Positions 1 to 6,790 of a DNA stretch of 11,638 bases are shown here, in pieces. The stretch's first letter is position 1. Every line of letters begins with the position of its first letter. The notes beneath the pieces were generated by a model, which worked only from the letters and a program-made list of their open reading frames with translations, did not search any database and had not been told where the DNA came from. Origin of the DNA: JAFGLP01 sp050014895 (GTDB taxonomy: Bacteria; Chloroflexota; Dehalococcoidia; GIF9; UBA5629); assembly GCA_050014895.1 (NCBI GenBank), contig JBEKCL010000107.1, positions 1 to 11,638 on the forward strand. The letters are read 5' to 3'. The translations under genes were made by a program, and so were the position numbers.

Positions 1-459
1 GGGAAAAGTAAAATATGCGCCCGGTGACCGGATTAGCTGGTTAACCACAACGCGCTCGGCTCCGCTGATAATGAACGTACCGTTCCCTGTCATCAAAGGT
101 ATCTCTCCCAGAAATACCTCCTGTTCCTTTATCTCACCGGTCTCTTTTATAAGCAGACTGGCACGAACATAAAGGTTGGACTGATAAGTCATGTCCCTCT
201 GGCGACATTCGGCAACGTCATGCGCCGGCATCCGGAATTCATACCCGTTAAATGAAAGCTCCATTTTGCCGCCGGTGAAATCTTTGATGGGGGATACTTC
301 CTGCAGCAGTTCCTTAATTCCTTCCTCCATAAACCATTTAAAGGAATCAAGCTGCACTTGGATAAGATTGGGTATCTCAAGTACCTGTGGCAGACGGGCA
401 TAATTCTTGCTTTTGACAACAGGCAGGTTATTACCTTCCATAGCTGTAGAAATGGACAT
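1..459 (-). CDS. rpoB: RNA polymerase subunit beta (RpoB), N-terminal fragment
   Basis: This encodes the catalytic beta subunit of RNA polymerase, which forms one pincer of the active-site cleft. I translated the minus strand by hand and obtained 153 codons, open to the window edge, so the gene is truncated here (the family is usually 1,100-1,300 residues). Recognisable pieces are LPQVLEIPNLIQVQLDSFKW near residues 23-42 and then GEIPLMTGNGTFIISGAERV near residues 119-138, followed by VVNQLIRSPGAYF. These match the beta protrusion/lobe start of all bacterial RpoB proteins. I chose the ATG at 457-459 because AGGAG lies at 465-469, 5 nt upstream. A second in-frame ATG seven codons in (439-441) has no such site. 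A strong promoter lies at 611-639, giving a leader of about 145 nt. Identification is certain; only the remainder of the gene is unseen. Confidence 0.97.
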   Translation of the reverse strand, partial: MSISTAMEGNNLPVVKSKNYARLPQVLEIPNLIQVQLDSFKWFMEEGIKELLQEVSPIKDFTGGKMELSFNGYEFRMPAHDVAECRQRDMTYQSNLYVRASLLIKETGEIKEQEVFLGEIPLMTGNGTFIISGAERVVVNQLIRSPGAYFTFP

Positions 460-507
460 CTTCTCTCCTGTCTATGTAATTTATAGGTCTGTTATGAACT
501 GGCCGGT

Positions 508-532
508 AAATTAAATACAAATTAAATACAAA
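508..532. repeat. 11-bp tandem direct repeat in the rpoB leader
   Basis: The unit AAATTAAATAC occurs twice in tandem (508-518 and 519-529) followed by AAA, the start of a third copy. The period is close to one helical turn. It lies within the predicted rpoB 5' untranslated leader. Low sequence complexity makes chance or slippage the simplest explanation. Confidence 0.6.
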
Positions 533-610
533 ATGACCACGTACGGATTAATTTATGCGGGAACTATAAATATAAATGTAATAGGTAGAATGACATAATC
601 GCAAATTGCT

Positions 611-639
611 AGTATAGCAATCATTGCTATCAATGTCAA
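611..639 (-). promoter_or_regulatory. sigma70-type promoter of rpoB with palindromic half-sites
   Basis: Reading the minus strand, a perfect -35 TTGACA (634-639) is followed by a 17-nt spacer and -10 TATACT (611-616), one base off consensus. It points at rpoB, with a predicted start near 604. A 17-bp perfect palindrome, ATAGCAAT-C-ATTGCTAT (614-630), fills the spacer and touches the -10. A further inverted copy, ATTGCTA (605-611), makes three alternating half-sites. That layout would suit a dimeric repressor, but no regulator is known to me for this sequence. Confidence 0.75.
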
Positions 640-641
640 AC

Positions 642-670
642 GGAACGCAATAATATAACATTTACGTTCC
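642..670. repeat. inverted repeat upstream of the rpoB -35
   Basis: The arms GGAACG (642-647) and CGTTCC (665-670) are perfect inverted copies separated by 17 AT-rich bases, with two more matching bases (AA/TT) after one mismatch. It sits directly upstream of the rpoB -35 element, where activator or repressor sites are common. It could be chance. Confidence 0.3.
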
Positions 671-875
671 CTGCGAATCGCATCCACTTCCTCTTGAAAT
701 AATCACAAGCATATATAGTGTATAATATTCCGGTAGCTATTCCAAGCAGAAAGCGTTTAGTTCTGTAAAAATAATTTTAACTGTTTCCATCGCCCACACG
801 GCTATGGTGACGATTATAAATGGCAAGGCGAAAGTATTCGACTTGATAAAATACGACATGAAGAGCAAATCCTAA

Positions 876-1919
876 ATGTGGCAGACCACCGGGCAGGACC
901 GGATCATCAATTTTCTAAAAGACTCAATTACCCGCGGCTCTTTAGCGCATGCATACCTTTTCACTGGGCCTCCCCATATTGGGAAGATGACGCTTGCCAT
1001 CGACCTTGCCCGGACTTTGAATTGCCCTGATCCTGTTCCCCCGTGCGGGACCTGTCACACATGTCAACGGATTGCTGAAGGTAAATACCCTGACGTTATT
1101 ATCATCAATAAAAATTCGGGACGTGATGTAAAGGACAAAAGGAAAACCACAGAAATAAGCATAGATACGATCAGGGAATTCCTGCAAAAAGGCTCCAGCT
1201 TACCTCCATATGAAGGCAAATTTAAACTATTCATCATCGAAGATTCCGACTTAATGTCAGTAGAGGCAGCCAATTGCCTGCTTAAAATTCTTGAAGAGCC
1301 CCCGCAACACATTGTAATCATACTCCTCACTTCTGAGGAAAAGTTGTTGCTTCCGACAGTGATTTCCCGCTGTCAGAGATTCGAATTAAAGCCTGTTGCA
1401 ATGGCGGAAACTGAAGCAATGCTTTCACGGAAAGAAGGCATCACCCCCGAAAAAATAAAATTACTATCCAAACTTTCAGGAGGCTGCCTCGGGTGGGCAC
1501 TGTCCGCTGCAGAGGATGAAAGTTATCTCAAGGGCCGCGCCTTCAGACTTGATGAATTCTCCTCGCTAATCACACGTAACTGGGACGAAAGATTATCCTA
1601 TATACAGCAACTGTCTTCAGACAGGAACAACGTGGAGGAAATATTGAAACTCTGGCTATCTTATTGTCGCGATGTTATGCTGATAAAGTATAATTGTGAC
1701 GGAGCGGTATCGAATTTGGACAGGATTAACGACTTGAAATCCTGGGCGAATATGCTTACCGTCTTTGAGATTAAGGAGTTTATTAACAGCTTGAACGAAT
1801 CGCTTAGTTACCTTTCTTATAACGCTAACCTGCACTTGCTATTCGAAGTATTAATGTTGGACATGCCGAAAAAGGAGAAAAGGGCTGAATATATGGTAAA
1901 TACCGCTGGCCCGAATTAA
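876..1919 (+). CDS. holB: DNA polymerase III subunit delta-prime
   Basis: This is a clamp-loader subunit of the replicative DNA polymerase III, an AAA+ protein that helps open and load the beta sliding clamp. The protein has 347 residues, the usual size. The N terminus QDRIINFLKDSITRGSLAHA leads into a Walker-A-like GPPHIGKMT (31-39), in which Met replaces the Ser/Thr after Lys, as often happens in delta-prime. A four-cysteine zinc module follows (Cys50, 57, 60, 63). A Walker-B-like FIIEDSDLM lies near 119-127 and the SRC motif at 164-166 supplies the arginine finger to the neighbouring subunit. DnaX is the main alternative, but the short length and the adjoining ricT gene favour holB; Bacillus has the same pairing. 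There is no strong Shine-Dalgarno site, and ricT starts 2 nt after the stop, so the two are probably co-transcribed. Confidence 0.92.
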   Translation: MWQTTGQDRIINFLKDSITRGSLAHAYLFTGPPHIGKMTLAIDLARTLNCPDPVPPCGTCHTCQRIAEGKYPDVIIINKNSGRDVKDKRKTTEISIDTIREFLQKGSSLPPYEGKFKLFIIEDSDLMSVEAANCLLKILEEPPQHIVIILLTSEEKLLLPTVISRCQRFELKPVAMAETEAMLSRKEGITPEKIKLLSKLSGGCLGWALSAAEDESYLKGRAFRLDEFSSLITRNWDERLSYIQQLSSDRNNVEEILKLWLSYCRDVMLIKYNCDGAVSNLDRINDLKSWANMLTVFEIKEFINSLNESLSYLSYNANLHLLFEVLMLDMPKKEKRAEYMVNTAGPN

Positions 1920-1921
1920 TT

Positions 1922-2734
1922 ATGGCTATCGTAATTGGGGTTCGCTTCCAGCAAGCCGGGAAAATATATAATTTCGACACGGCCGGGCTTGATTTAAAAA
2001 TTAACGATCTCGTAATAGTTGAAACCAACCGTGGCATAGAACTGGGTAAAGTTGTTATAGCTGCCAAAGAAATGACACCTGTTGAGAACGCTGAACCTTT
2101 TAAGCCGGCCCTCCGTTTAGCAACGCCGGAGGACACCGCACAGGCACAGAACCAGAGAGAACGGGCACTGAAAGCGCTCACAAAAAGCAAAGAGCTAATA
2201 ACAAGCCTGAGCCTGCCGATGAAGGCCATTTACGCTCAGTACAATATTGATGGCAGCCACCTTATCGTATTCTTTTACTCTGAAAAAAGAGTTGATTTCC
2301 GTGAACTTGTCCGCAAGCTCAGTCACGAATTAAGAACGCATGTTGAACTGCGACAGGTGGGAGCCAGGGACGAAGCAAAGCTATGTGGCGGCATGGGCAA
2401 GTGCGGCTGCCAGTTATGCTGCGTTGCTTTTTTAAGTGAATTCATGCCGGTCTCAATTAAAATGGCCAAAGAGCAAGACATTGCTTTAAATCCCATGAAA
2501 ACTTCCGGGTTATGCGGAAGACTGTTGTGCTGCCTTGGCTATGAATATGAGCAATACCACCAGATGAGGAGCAAACTACCGGATGTTGGCCAGGAAATTA
2601 TTACCAAGATGGGCAAAGCAAAAATAGTGGGCAGAAACATAATGAAAGCAACGGTTGTAGCCCAGTTAATTTCCGGTGTGACTGTGGAGATCCCGGCCGC
2701 AGAGGCGGTGGTTGTTAATACCGGAACCAAGTAA
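1922..2734 (+). CDS. ricT: PSP1-domain regulatory iron-sulfur protein RicT/YaaT
   Basis: In Bacillus, RicT (YaaT) joins RicA and RicF in a complex that carries [4Fe-4S] clusters and directs RNase Y to mature certain mRNAs; it also affects sporulation and competence. The 270-residue protein opens with the typical IGVRFQQAGKIYNFD and VIVETNRGIELGKV segments. It then has the PSP1 core, KAIYAQYNIDGSHLIVFFYS and VDFRELVRKLSHELRTHVEL. The cysteine-rich region CGGMGKCGCQLCC (Cys155, 161, 163, 166, 167), then LCGRLLCCLGYE (Cys198, 203, 204), is the likely cluster-binding site. Length and cysteine placement match the family closely. It follows holB by 2 nt and is convergent with the HNH gene, whose stop is only 8 bp away. 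Whether this organism has RicA, RicF or RNase Y cannot be seen here. Confidence 0.93.
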   Translation: MAIVIGVRFQQAGKIYNFDTAGLDLKINDLVIVETNRGIELGKVVIAAKEMTPVENAEPFKPALRLATPEDTAQAQNQRERALKALTKSKELITSLSLPMKAIYAQYNIDGSHLIVFFYSEKRVDFRELVRKLSHELRTHVELRQVGARDEAKLCGGMGKCGCQLCCVAFLSEFMPVSIKMAKEQDIALNPMKTSGLCGRLLCCLGYEYEQYHQMRSKLPDVGQEIITKMGKAKIVGRNIMKATVVAQLISGVTVEIPAAEAVVVNTGTK

Positions 2735-2742
2735 GAAAGCAG

Positions 2743-3264
2743 CTACCGGGTATGCGGCAAGTATTTTAGCCATTCCTCACGGACCCTTAATACCTGATAA
2801 GGAATGTAGAAACCTATGTTACCGGGTGCCCTGGGTTGCTTTAGCAGCGGCATGCCAGCTTCGGCAGGAGACCTTCCCGCTTTCCTTCTGTTGCACGGGA
2901 TGCAGGCGGTAACCACATTTTCCCAGGTGTGCGCACCCTTATTTCTCCTCGGGACAACATGATCAAGAGTAAGCTCTTTAGCTTCCCTGCCACAATACTG
3001 ACAGATGTATTTATCCCGGTTAAAGATTTCCAGCTTGGTCATCTTGCGCGGATGGGAATGTTTGCGTATCAGGTAGATCAATCTGATGACTGAAGGTATC
3101 TCGTAACTACCCGAAGAAGCGGCAAAATAGCCACGCCCGTTTTCCACTACCTCAGCCTTACCGATGAGCACAAGTACAACAGCCCTGCGCACTCTGCAGA
3201 TATTTAGAGGCAGGTAATTCTCATTTAATACGAGTACGGGTTGATTTATTATGGTATCTAACAC
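2743..3264 (-). CDS. HNH endonuclease family protein
   Basis: This is a small single-domain HNH nuclease of the stand-alone chromosomal type found in Chloroflexota and cyanobacteria; its cellular role is not established. The N-terminal part, PVLVLNENYLPLNICRVRRA, is characteristic of this subfamily. The C-terminal half has a zinc-binding CQYC (residues 88-91 from the GTG start), the catalytic LDHVVP with His102, ENVV with Asn116, and CIPCN at 121-125. I chose GTG at 3262-3264 (173 residues) because the conserved N terminus begins here. A TTG start at 3307-3309 would add 15 residues (LRPSNFPVKILFNAN) that look non-conserved and overlap a promoter-like sequence (3281-3309). No strong Shine-Dalgarno is visible for either start. 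It is the last gene of the minus block, downstream of the loader ATPase. No restriction or toxin partner is nearby. Confidence 0.85.
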   Translation of the reverse strand: MLDTIINQPVLVLNENYLPLNICRVRRAVVLVLIGKAEVVENGRGYFAASSGSYEIPSVIRLIYLIRKHSHPRKMTKLEIFNRDKYICQYCGREAKELTLDHVVPRRNKGAHTWENVVTACIPCNRRKAGRSPAEAGMPLLKQPRAPGNIGFYIPYQVLRVREEWLKYLPHTR

Positions 3265-3280
3265 GTTCGCGTTAAAAAGT

Positions 3281-3309
3281 ATTTTAACAGGAAAATTGGA
3301 CGGCCTCAA
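3281..3309 (-). promoter_or_regulatory. candidate promoter of the HNH gene
   Basis: On the minus strand TTGAGG (3304-3309), a 17-nt spacer and TAAAAT (3281-3286) make a reasonable sigma70 promoter, with four of six and five of six consensus bases. The predicted start near 3274 leaves only about 10 nt before the GTG start at 3264, a near-leaderless arrangement. This supports the shorter start. Confidence 0.4.
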
Positions 3310-3327
3310 AAATTATATGCTGTACCT

Positions 3328-4734
3328 TCAGGTCCTGGGCTTCGGACGGGCACGCGGCGCGGTGGCCCGCTTTTCAGCGCGATAATCAGGAGCGGTAATA
3401 TTAAAATTGATGCAAATGTTCATGTCGGCCAAGCGCGAGCCAACACTGCCCTCTATTTGCTCCAGTGTGAGGACTGTTGTTACAACCGTAGGCAATTGAG
3501 CGTTATAGCGGTAATTAATCAGCTGGTATAGCTTTTCTTTGGCCCACTGGGTGGCCGAATGCTCGCCAAAGTCGTCCAACACCAATACAGGTACTTTTTT
3601 AATTTTTTCAAACAACGCATCGTATGATACGCGACTGTCGGGCCCAAAGGAAGACCTTAGATGATCGAGAAGATCAGGAACAACTATAAACAGGACCTCT
3701 TTGCCCGATTCCCTTAGGCTGTTGGCGATGGCCGCCGCCAGGTGTGTTTTCCCGCACCCGTTCGAACCCTGTAATATCAGCCATTGCTGCGGTTCCGCCG
3801 CAAAGCTCCTGGCATAATTAAATGCGCCTTCCAGAGACTGGCGTTGATTATCCGGCAGACTCAAATTGGTCCGGAAGTTCTCGAAGCGCATGTTTTTCAA
3901 GAGCGGGAGATCGAGGCTATCAAGGCCTTGCAGGCTGGAGGCCTGCTTCTTTAATATCAAGATCTTACTGAAGTCGGGATCGCTTACGTGGCCCGCGTAA
4001 TCATTTTCGAACTCTTCTATAAGTGTGCTCGTAGTAATGAGCGTGGGAAGCTTACTGTTGAACCGATGCTCCAGAAGTTGGTCAAGCTTGCCTTTCGACC
4101 AGGCCGTAGTAGCTGAATAATTCAAATTATCGAGCACTAATAAGGGGCTATCTTTGATCTGCTCAAATAACTCATCGTATTCGATTTCACTGCCCGGGCT
4201 GAAGGCAGCTCTCAAATGGTCCAGTAATTCGGCAGCCGTAATATAAAATGCAGGATGGCCTTTGCTTATACGATAGTTTGCAACTGCACATGCCAGGTGG
4301 GTCTTGCCGCTCCCAACCGGACCCGCAATAACCAGCCATCCCCGGGGCTCCTCTGCAAATTTGAGCGCCTCATCCAGCGTCAGCCGAAACAATTTCTGGG
4401 AAACAGGATCGCTGCTCCGGCCCTCAGGTATAAGATTATCGAATGTCAGCTTGGATAGGTCTCCAAGATTACTAATGGCCTGCAGCCTTTGCATCCTTTT
4501 GCTGTCTATCTCACGCCTGGCACATTTACAGGATATCAGCCGGCTGTAGTCGGGCTCACCGGAGGGCAGCAAGGGATGAACGAACCTGGTGCCGCAGCAC
4601 ACCGGGCAAACAGGCTCACCGCCAGTATCATCACCCGGTTTTGAGCTACTTACGTCTGACAACGTGTCCGTATTTTCCCCTGATATATTTGTCAGGGTCT
4701 CTTTCTTTCCGAGAATCTCGGACAGATTTTCCAT
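3328..4734 (-). CDS. tandem-duplicated DnaC/DnaI-like AAA+ helicase-loader ATPase
   Basis: The likely role is loading or remodelling the DnaB helicase, inferred from homology and from dnaB and a DnaD-domain gene just upstream. A normal DnaC/DnaI loader is 250-320 residues; this one is 468 because its ATPase domain is duplicated. A zinc-finger-like segment (Cys43, Cys46, Cys69, Cys71) comes first. Copy 1 (about 98-265) has Walker A GPVGSGKT (138-145), but Walker B reads LLVLDNLN, with Asn203 in place of the second acidic residue, and the GSRLAD arginine box is missing (HVSDPDFSKI instead). Copy 2 (about 283-445) is intact: GSNGCGKT (323-330), LVLDDFG (384-390) and GSRLAD (432-437). Both copies share a LLDHLR...F element and an F-[DE]-N lead-in. 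A basic tail ends the protein. The ATG at 4732-4734 lies inside the upstream gene (89-nt overlap); TTG at 4660-4662 is an alternative start. Confidence 0.88.
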   Translation of the reverse strand: MENLSEILGKKETLTNISGENTDTLSDVSSSKPGDDTGGEPVCPVCCGTRFVHPLLPSGEPDYSRLISCKCARREIDSKRMQRLQAISNLGDLSKLTFDNLIPEGRSSDPVSQKLFRLTLDEALKFAEEPRGWLVIAGPVGSGKTHLACAVANYRISKGHPAFYITAAELLDHLRAAFSPGSEIEYDELFEQIKDSPLLVLDNLNYSATTAWSKGKLDQLLEHRFNSKLPTLITTSTLIEEFENDYAGHVSDPDFSKILILKKQASSLQGLDSLDLPLLKNMRFENFRTNLSLPDNQRQSLEGAFNYARSFAAEPQQWLILQGSNGCGKTHLAAAIANSLRESGKEVLFIVVPDLLDHLRSSFGPDSRVSYDALFEKIKKVPVLVLDDFGEHSATQWAKEKLYQLINYRYNAQLPTVVTTVLTLEQIEGSVGSRLADMNICINFNITAPDYRAEKRATAPRARPKPRT

Positions 4735-5371
4735 CTTTCTTACCTTCTCTCTCCCAGCGCTTTAATATACTATGAATATATTTCCAGTTCCTGACGTTGG
4801 CCGTCAGCGCTTCCCTGAAAGCTTCCTGTATCCATTCTGCCGGATATCTATGCTCGGCCTCCTGTAATTCCTCCACTATAATTGGGGTGAGCATCCCTAT
4901 ATTCTGCTCATAGAGACTACCAATATCGGAAGGTTGTTCCACTTCCGGTTTCTCTTCTTGGCGGATGGAGACATTGGGTATCTTCAGTGTACCCTGGACA
5001 ATTTTCGCTATGGTATCCTTTTCCGCCTGGTTATTAATAAAATAGAGATCTTCGGATCGCCCGTCCATATCCACCGGTATATAAAGCAGAATTCCATTAT
5101 GTACAGCTAATTCAAGAGCACGTTTCAGCAGGTCATCGGTTACAGGGGCCAGGTTGCGCAAGCCCTTTATAATAACCGGATCATTGTTCAACTCACTAAA
5201 ACTGACAAATCTGGGATATCCCTTCCTTCTGCTCAGCAGGAAAAATACTTGCAGGACCGCCTTAACCTCTGCCAGGTTTTCGATATGAGGCAGGACCTCA
5301 GTAAAGAAAATATTGGGCAACGGGGTCACTTCCGACCTTGCAGGAAAACCCTTAAAACCAGCTTCACTCAT
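4646..5371 (-). CDS. DnaD-domain replication initiation/primosome protein
   Basis: DnaD-family proteins remodel DNA and recruit the helicase loader during replication initiation and restart in Gram-positive bacteria and relatives. The 241-residue product has the two-domain plan. An N-terminal winged-helix-like region (about 18-100) contains FFTEVLPHIENLAEVKAVLQ and GYPRFVSF. A C-terminal DDBH2 domain (about 152-210) contains YEQNIGMLTPIIVEELQEAE, then YPAEWIQEAFREA, and ends in the signature NWKYIHSILKRWEREG. A basic tail, DPDKYIRGKYGHVVRRK, follows. It starts 19 nt after the dnaB stop, with AGGGG about 10 nt before the ATG at 5369-5371. Its last 89 nt overlap the loader ATPase gene, indicating tight co-expression. 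The winged-helix assignment rests on family knowledge rather than a visible motif. I leave the symbol empty because Chloroflexota members are divergent from Bacillus DnaD. Confidence 0.88.
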   Translation of the reverse strand: MSEAGFKGFPARSEVTPLPNIFFTEVLPHIENLAEVKAVLQVFFLLSRRKGYPRFVSFSELNNDPVIIKGLRNLAPVTDDLLKRALELAVHNGILLYIPVDMDGRSEDLYFINNQAEKDTIAKIVQGTLKIPNVSIRQEEKPEVEQPSDIGSLYEQNIGMLTPIIVEELQEAEHRYPAEWIQEAFREALTANVRNWKYIHSILKRWEREGKKDGKSVRDSRKERDPDKYIRGKYGHVVRRK

Positions 5372-5390
5372 AGCTTACCGCCCCTGCAAA

Positions 5391-6785
5391 TCACTGTAAG
5401 ATTGCGCCGACCTCAACTATCATATTTTCAAATTTGGTAGTTTCCTGGATAAACCTTAACGGGACTTCACCAGTGGGGCCATTACGGTTTTTAGCGATAA
5501 TAATCTGGGCAATACCTTTAGGATAAGGATATTCCTCTCCATAATCGCGGACCCAATCTTCTTCTGTCGTATAAATCTTATCCCACCTGTGTATGAACAT
5601 AACAACATCTGCATCCTGTTCAATGCTACCGCTGTCCCTGAGGTCGGACAGTTGGGGTTTGACCTGCTGCCTCTGTCCTTTTCCTGCTTGCCTGTGTTCT
5701 ATATTACGGCTCAACTGTGACAGGGCCAAAACCGGCGCATCAATTTCACGTGCGAGGGCCTTGAGCGATTGGGTGATCTCAGTAATCTCCTGTACCCGGT
5801 TATCATTCCGGGAATCACCGCGTAAAAGTTGTATGTAATCGAGTACCACCAGATCGATATTGCGTCTAAGGTGAAGGCGCTTGGCTTTACTGCGGATCTC
5901 GCTAATGCGCATGTTGGGCGTATCATCAATAAATATGGAGGTGTCCGCAAGCCTGGGGATTATGTCCCTTTGCAGGAGCTTCTCCTCCAAATCAGAAAAG
6001 CGACCTTTGCGGAAGTGCTGAGATTCTATATTGGCTTCGCTGGAAAGCAACCGCTGAATTATTTCACGGCGGGACATTTCCAGGCTAAATATGGCTACAC
6101 AGGCCTTCTGGCTGACAGCAGCATTGCGGGCTATATTCAAGGCAAGACTCGTTTTACCTATACTGGTTCTGGCCGCAAGAATCACCAGCTCCGAACGCTG
6201 TAAACCGCCCAAAGCATTATCTACAGCATTAAACCCTGTCCTTACGTTCTGGATATCACTTTCGTAAGTGGTTTTACCGGCTTCTTCAAAGTATGTGTTT
6301 AACGCATCCTGAATGGGAACAAACTCACCTCGTCCCTGCTTATTCCTCAATTTAAAGATGATGTCTTCAGATTTAGTGAGGGCTAGATCAACGTCAGGAT
6401 CAGCTTTATAACCGATGGACTCAATCTGACCGGCAGCGCTTATAAGACGCCGCATAGTGGACAGCCGGAATACAATCTGAGCGTAGTGCCTGACATGCAG
6501 TGAAGTGGGTACTATGGCCACAAGGTGGCTTAGATATGCAGCACCTCCAATGTCATCGAGCTTCCCAAGACGCACCAATTCCTGGGCCACAGTAATCTGG
6601 TTTATAGCCTCATCACGCAGGAAGAGGTTTCGGCACGCGCCGTAAACCAACTGGTTTTGCTCACTGAAGAAGTCCTCAGCGCCAATTACAGTGTCTATAT
6701 CTGTAATCGCCTCGCTATCTATCAGAAGCGACCCGAGGACTGCCTCCTCAGCATCCTGATCATACGGAGGAAGGGCTTCTCTCAT
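5391..6785 (-). CDS. dnaB: replicative DNA helicase DnaB
   Basis: DnaB is the hexameric helicase that unwinds DNA at the replication fork and recruits primase. The 464-residue length is standard. The N-terminal domain starts PPYDQDAEEAVLGSLLID (6-23). The RecA-like motor has Walker A ARTSIGKTS (205-213), where most family members have ARPSMGKT, so Pro-to-Thr and Met-to-Ile are the variations here. The catalytic Glu is in IFSLEMS (Glu236), Walker B is LVVLDYIQLL (Asp316), then LSQLSRNIE, and the arginine finger lies in AKNRNGPTG (Arg434). There is no intein. The gene starts 5 nt after the rplI stop without a close Shine-Dalgarno (AAGGAG lies about 16 nt upstream), so it may depend on translational coupling to rplI. 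The rplI-dnaB order is common across bacteria; the DnaD-like and loader genes follow directly. Confidence 0.97.
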   Translation of the reverse strand: MREALPPYDQDAEEAVLGSLLIDSEAITDIDTVIGAEDFFSEQNQLVYGACRNLFLRDEAINQITVAQELVRLGKLDDIGGAAYLSHLVAIVPTSLHVRHYAQIVFRLSTMRRLISAAGQIESIGYKADPDVDLALTKSEDIIFKLRNKQGRGEFVPIQDALNTYFEEAGKTTYESDIQNVRTGFNAVDNALGGLQRSELVILAARTSIGKTSLALNIARNAAVSQKACVAIFSLEMSRREIIQRLLSSEANIESQHFRKGRFSDLEEKLLQRDIIPRLADTSIFIDDTPNMRISEIRSKAKRLHLRRNIDLVVLDYIQLLRGDSRNDNRVQEITEITQSLKALAREIDAPVLALSQLSRNIEHRQAGKGQRQQVKPQLSDLRDSGSIEQDADVVMFIHRWDKIYTTEEDWVRDYGEEYPYPKGIAQIIIAKNRNGPTGEVPLRFIQETTKFENMIVEVGAILQ

Positions 6786-6790
6786 TTAGT

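Larger units (their letters stand above)
553..859 (-). pseudogene. possible frameshifted small membrane protein, family unknown
   Basis: Three consecutive hydrophobic reading-frame pieces lie on the minus strand in three different frames. The first starts at ATG 857-859 (MSYFIKSNTFALPFIIVTIA...) and stops at 737. The second contains RFLLGIATGILYTIYACDYF. The third runs from about 700 to a stop at 553-555 and contains QEEVDAIRRERKCYIIAFRL, then two hydrophobic stretches. Adding one T to a T5 run and one T to a T3 run would join them into roughly 100 residues: TM, basic residues, TM, charged loop with RRERK, then TM and TM. That topology recalls ATP-synthase-I (AtpI)-type proteins, but I see no diagnostic residue. 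The rpoB promoter lies inside the third piece, and AT-rich DNA yields hydrophobic peptides by chance, so decay or coincidence are both possible. Confidence 0.3.

Noticed and set aside
721..726. TATAAT on the plus strand as a possible holB -10 element.
   Set aside because: The only -35-like TTGAAA (694-699) is 21 nt away, outside the usual 16-18 nt, and the region is AT-rich.
2735..2742. Possible terminator between convergent ricT and HNH genes.
   Set aside because: Only 8 bp separate the stops and I find no hairpin with a T-run.
2712..2912. A plus-strand frame overlapping the ricT end and the HNH gene.
   Set aside because: It is a shadow of the HNH coding region read backwards, with no motif or ribosome-binding site.
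5829..6203. A 124-codon plus-strand frame antisense to dnaB.
   Set aside because: It lies entirely opposite the conserved DnaB motor domain, has no ribosome-binding site and no recognisable motif.
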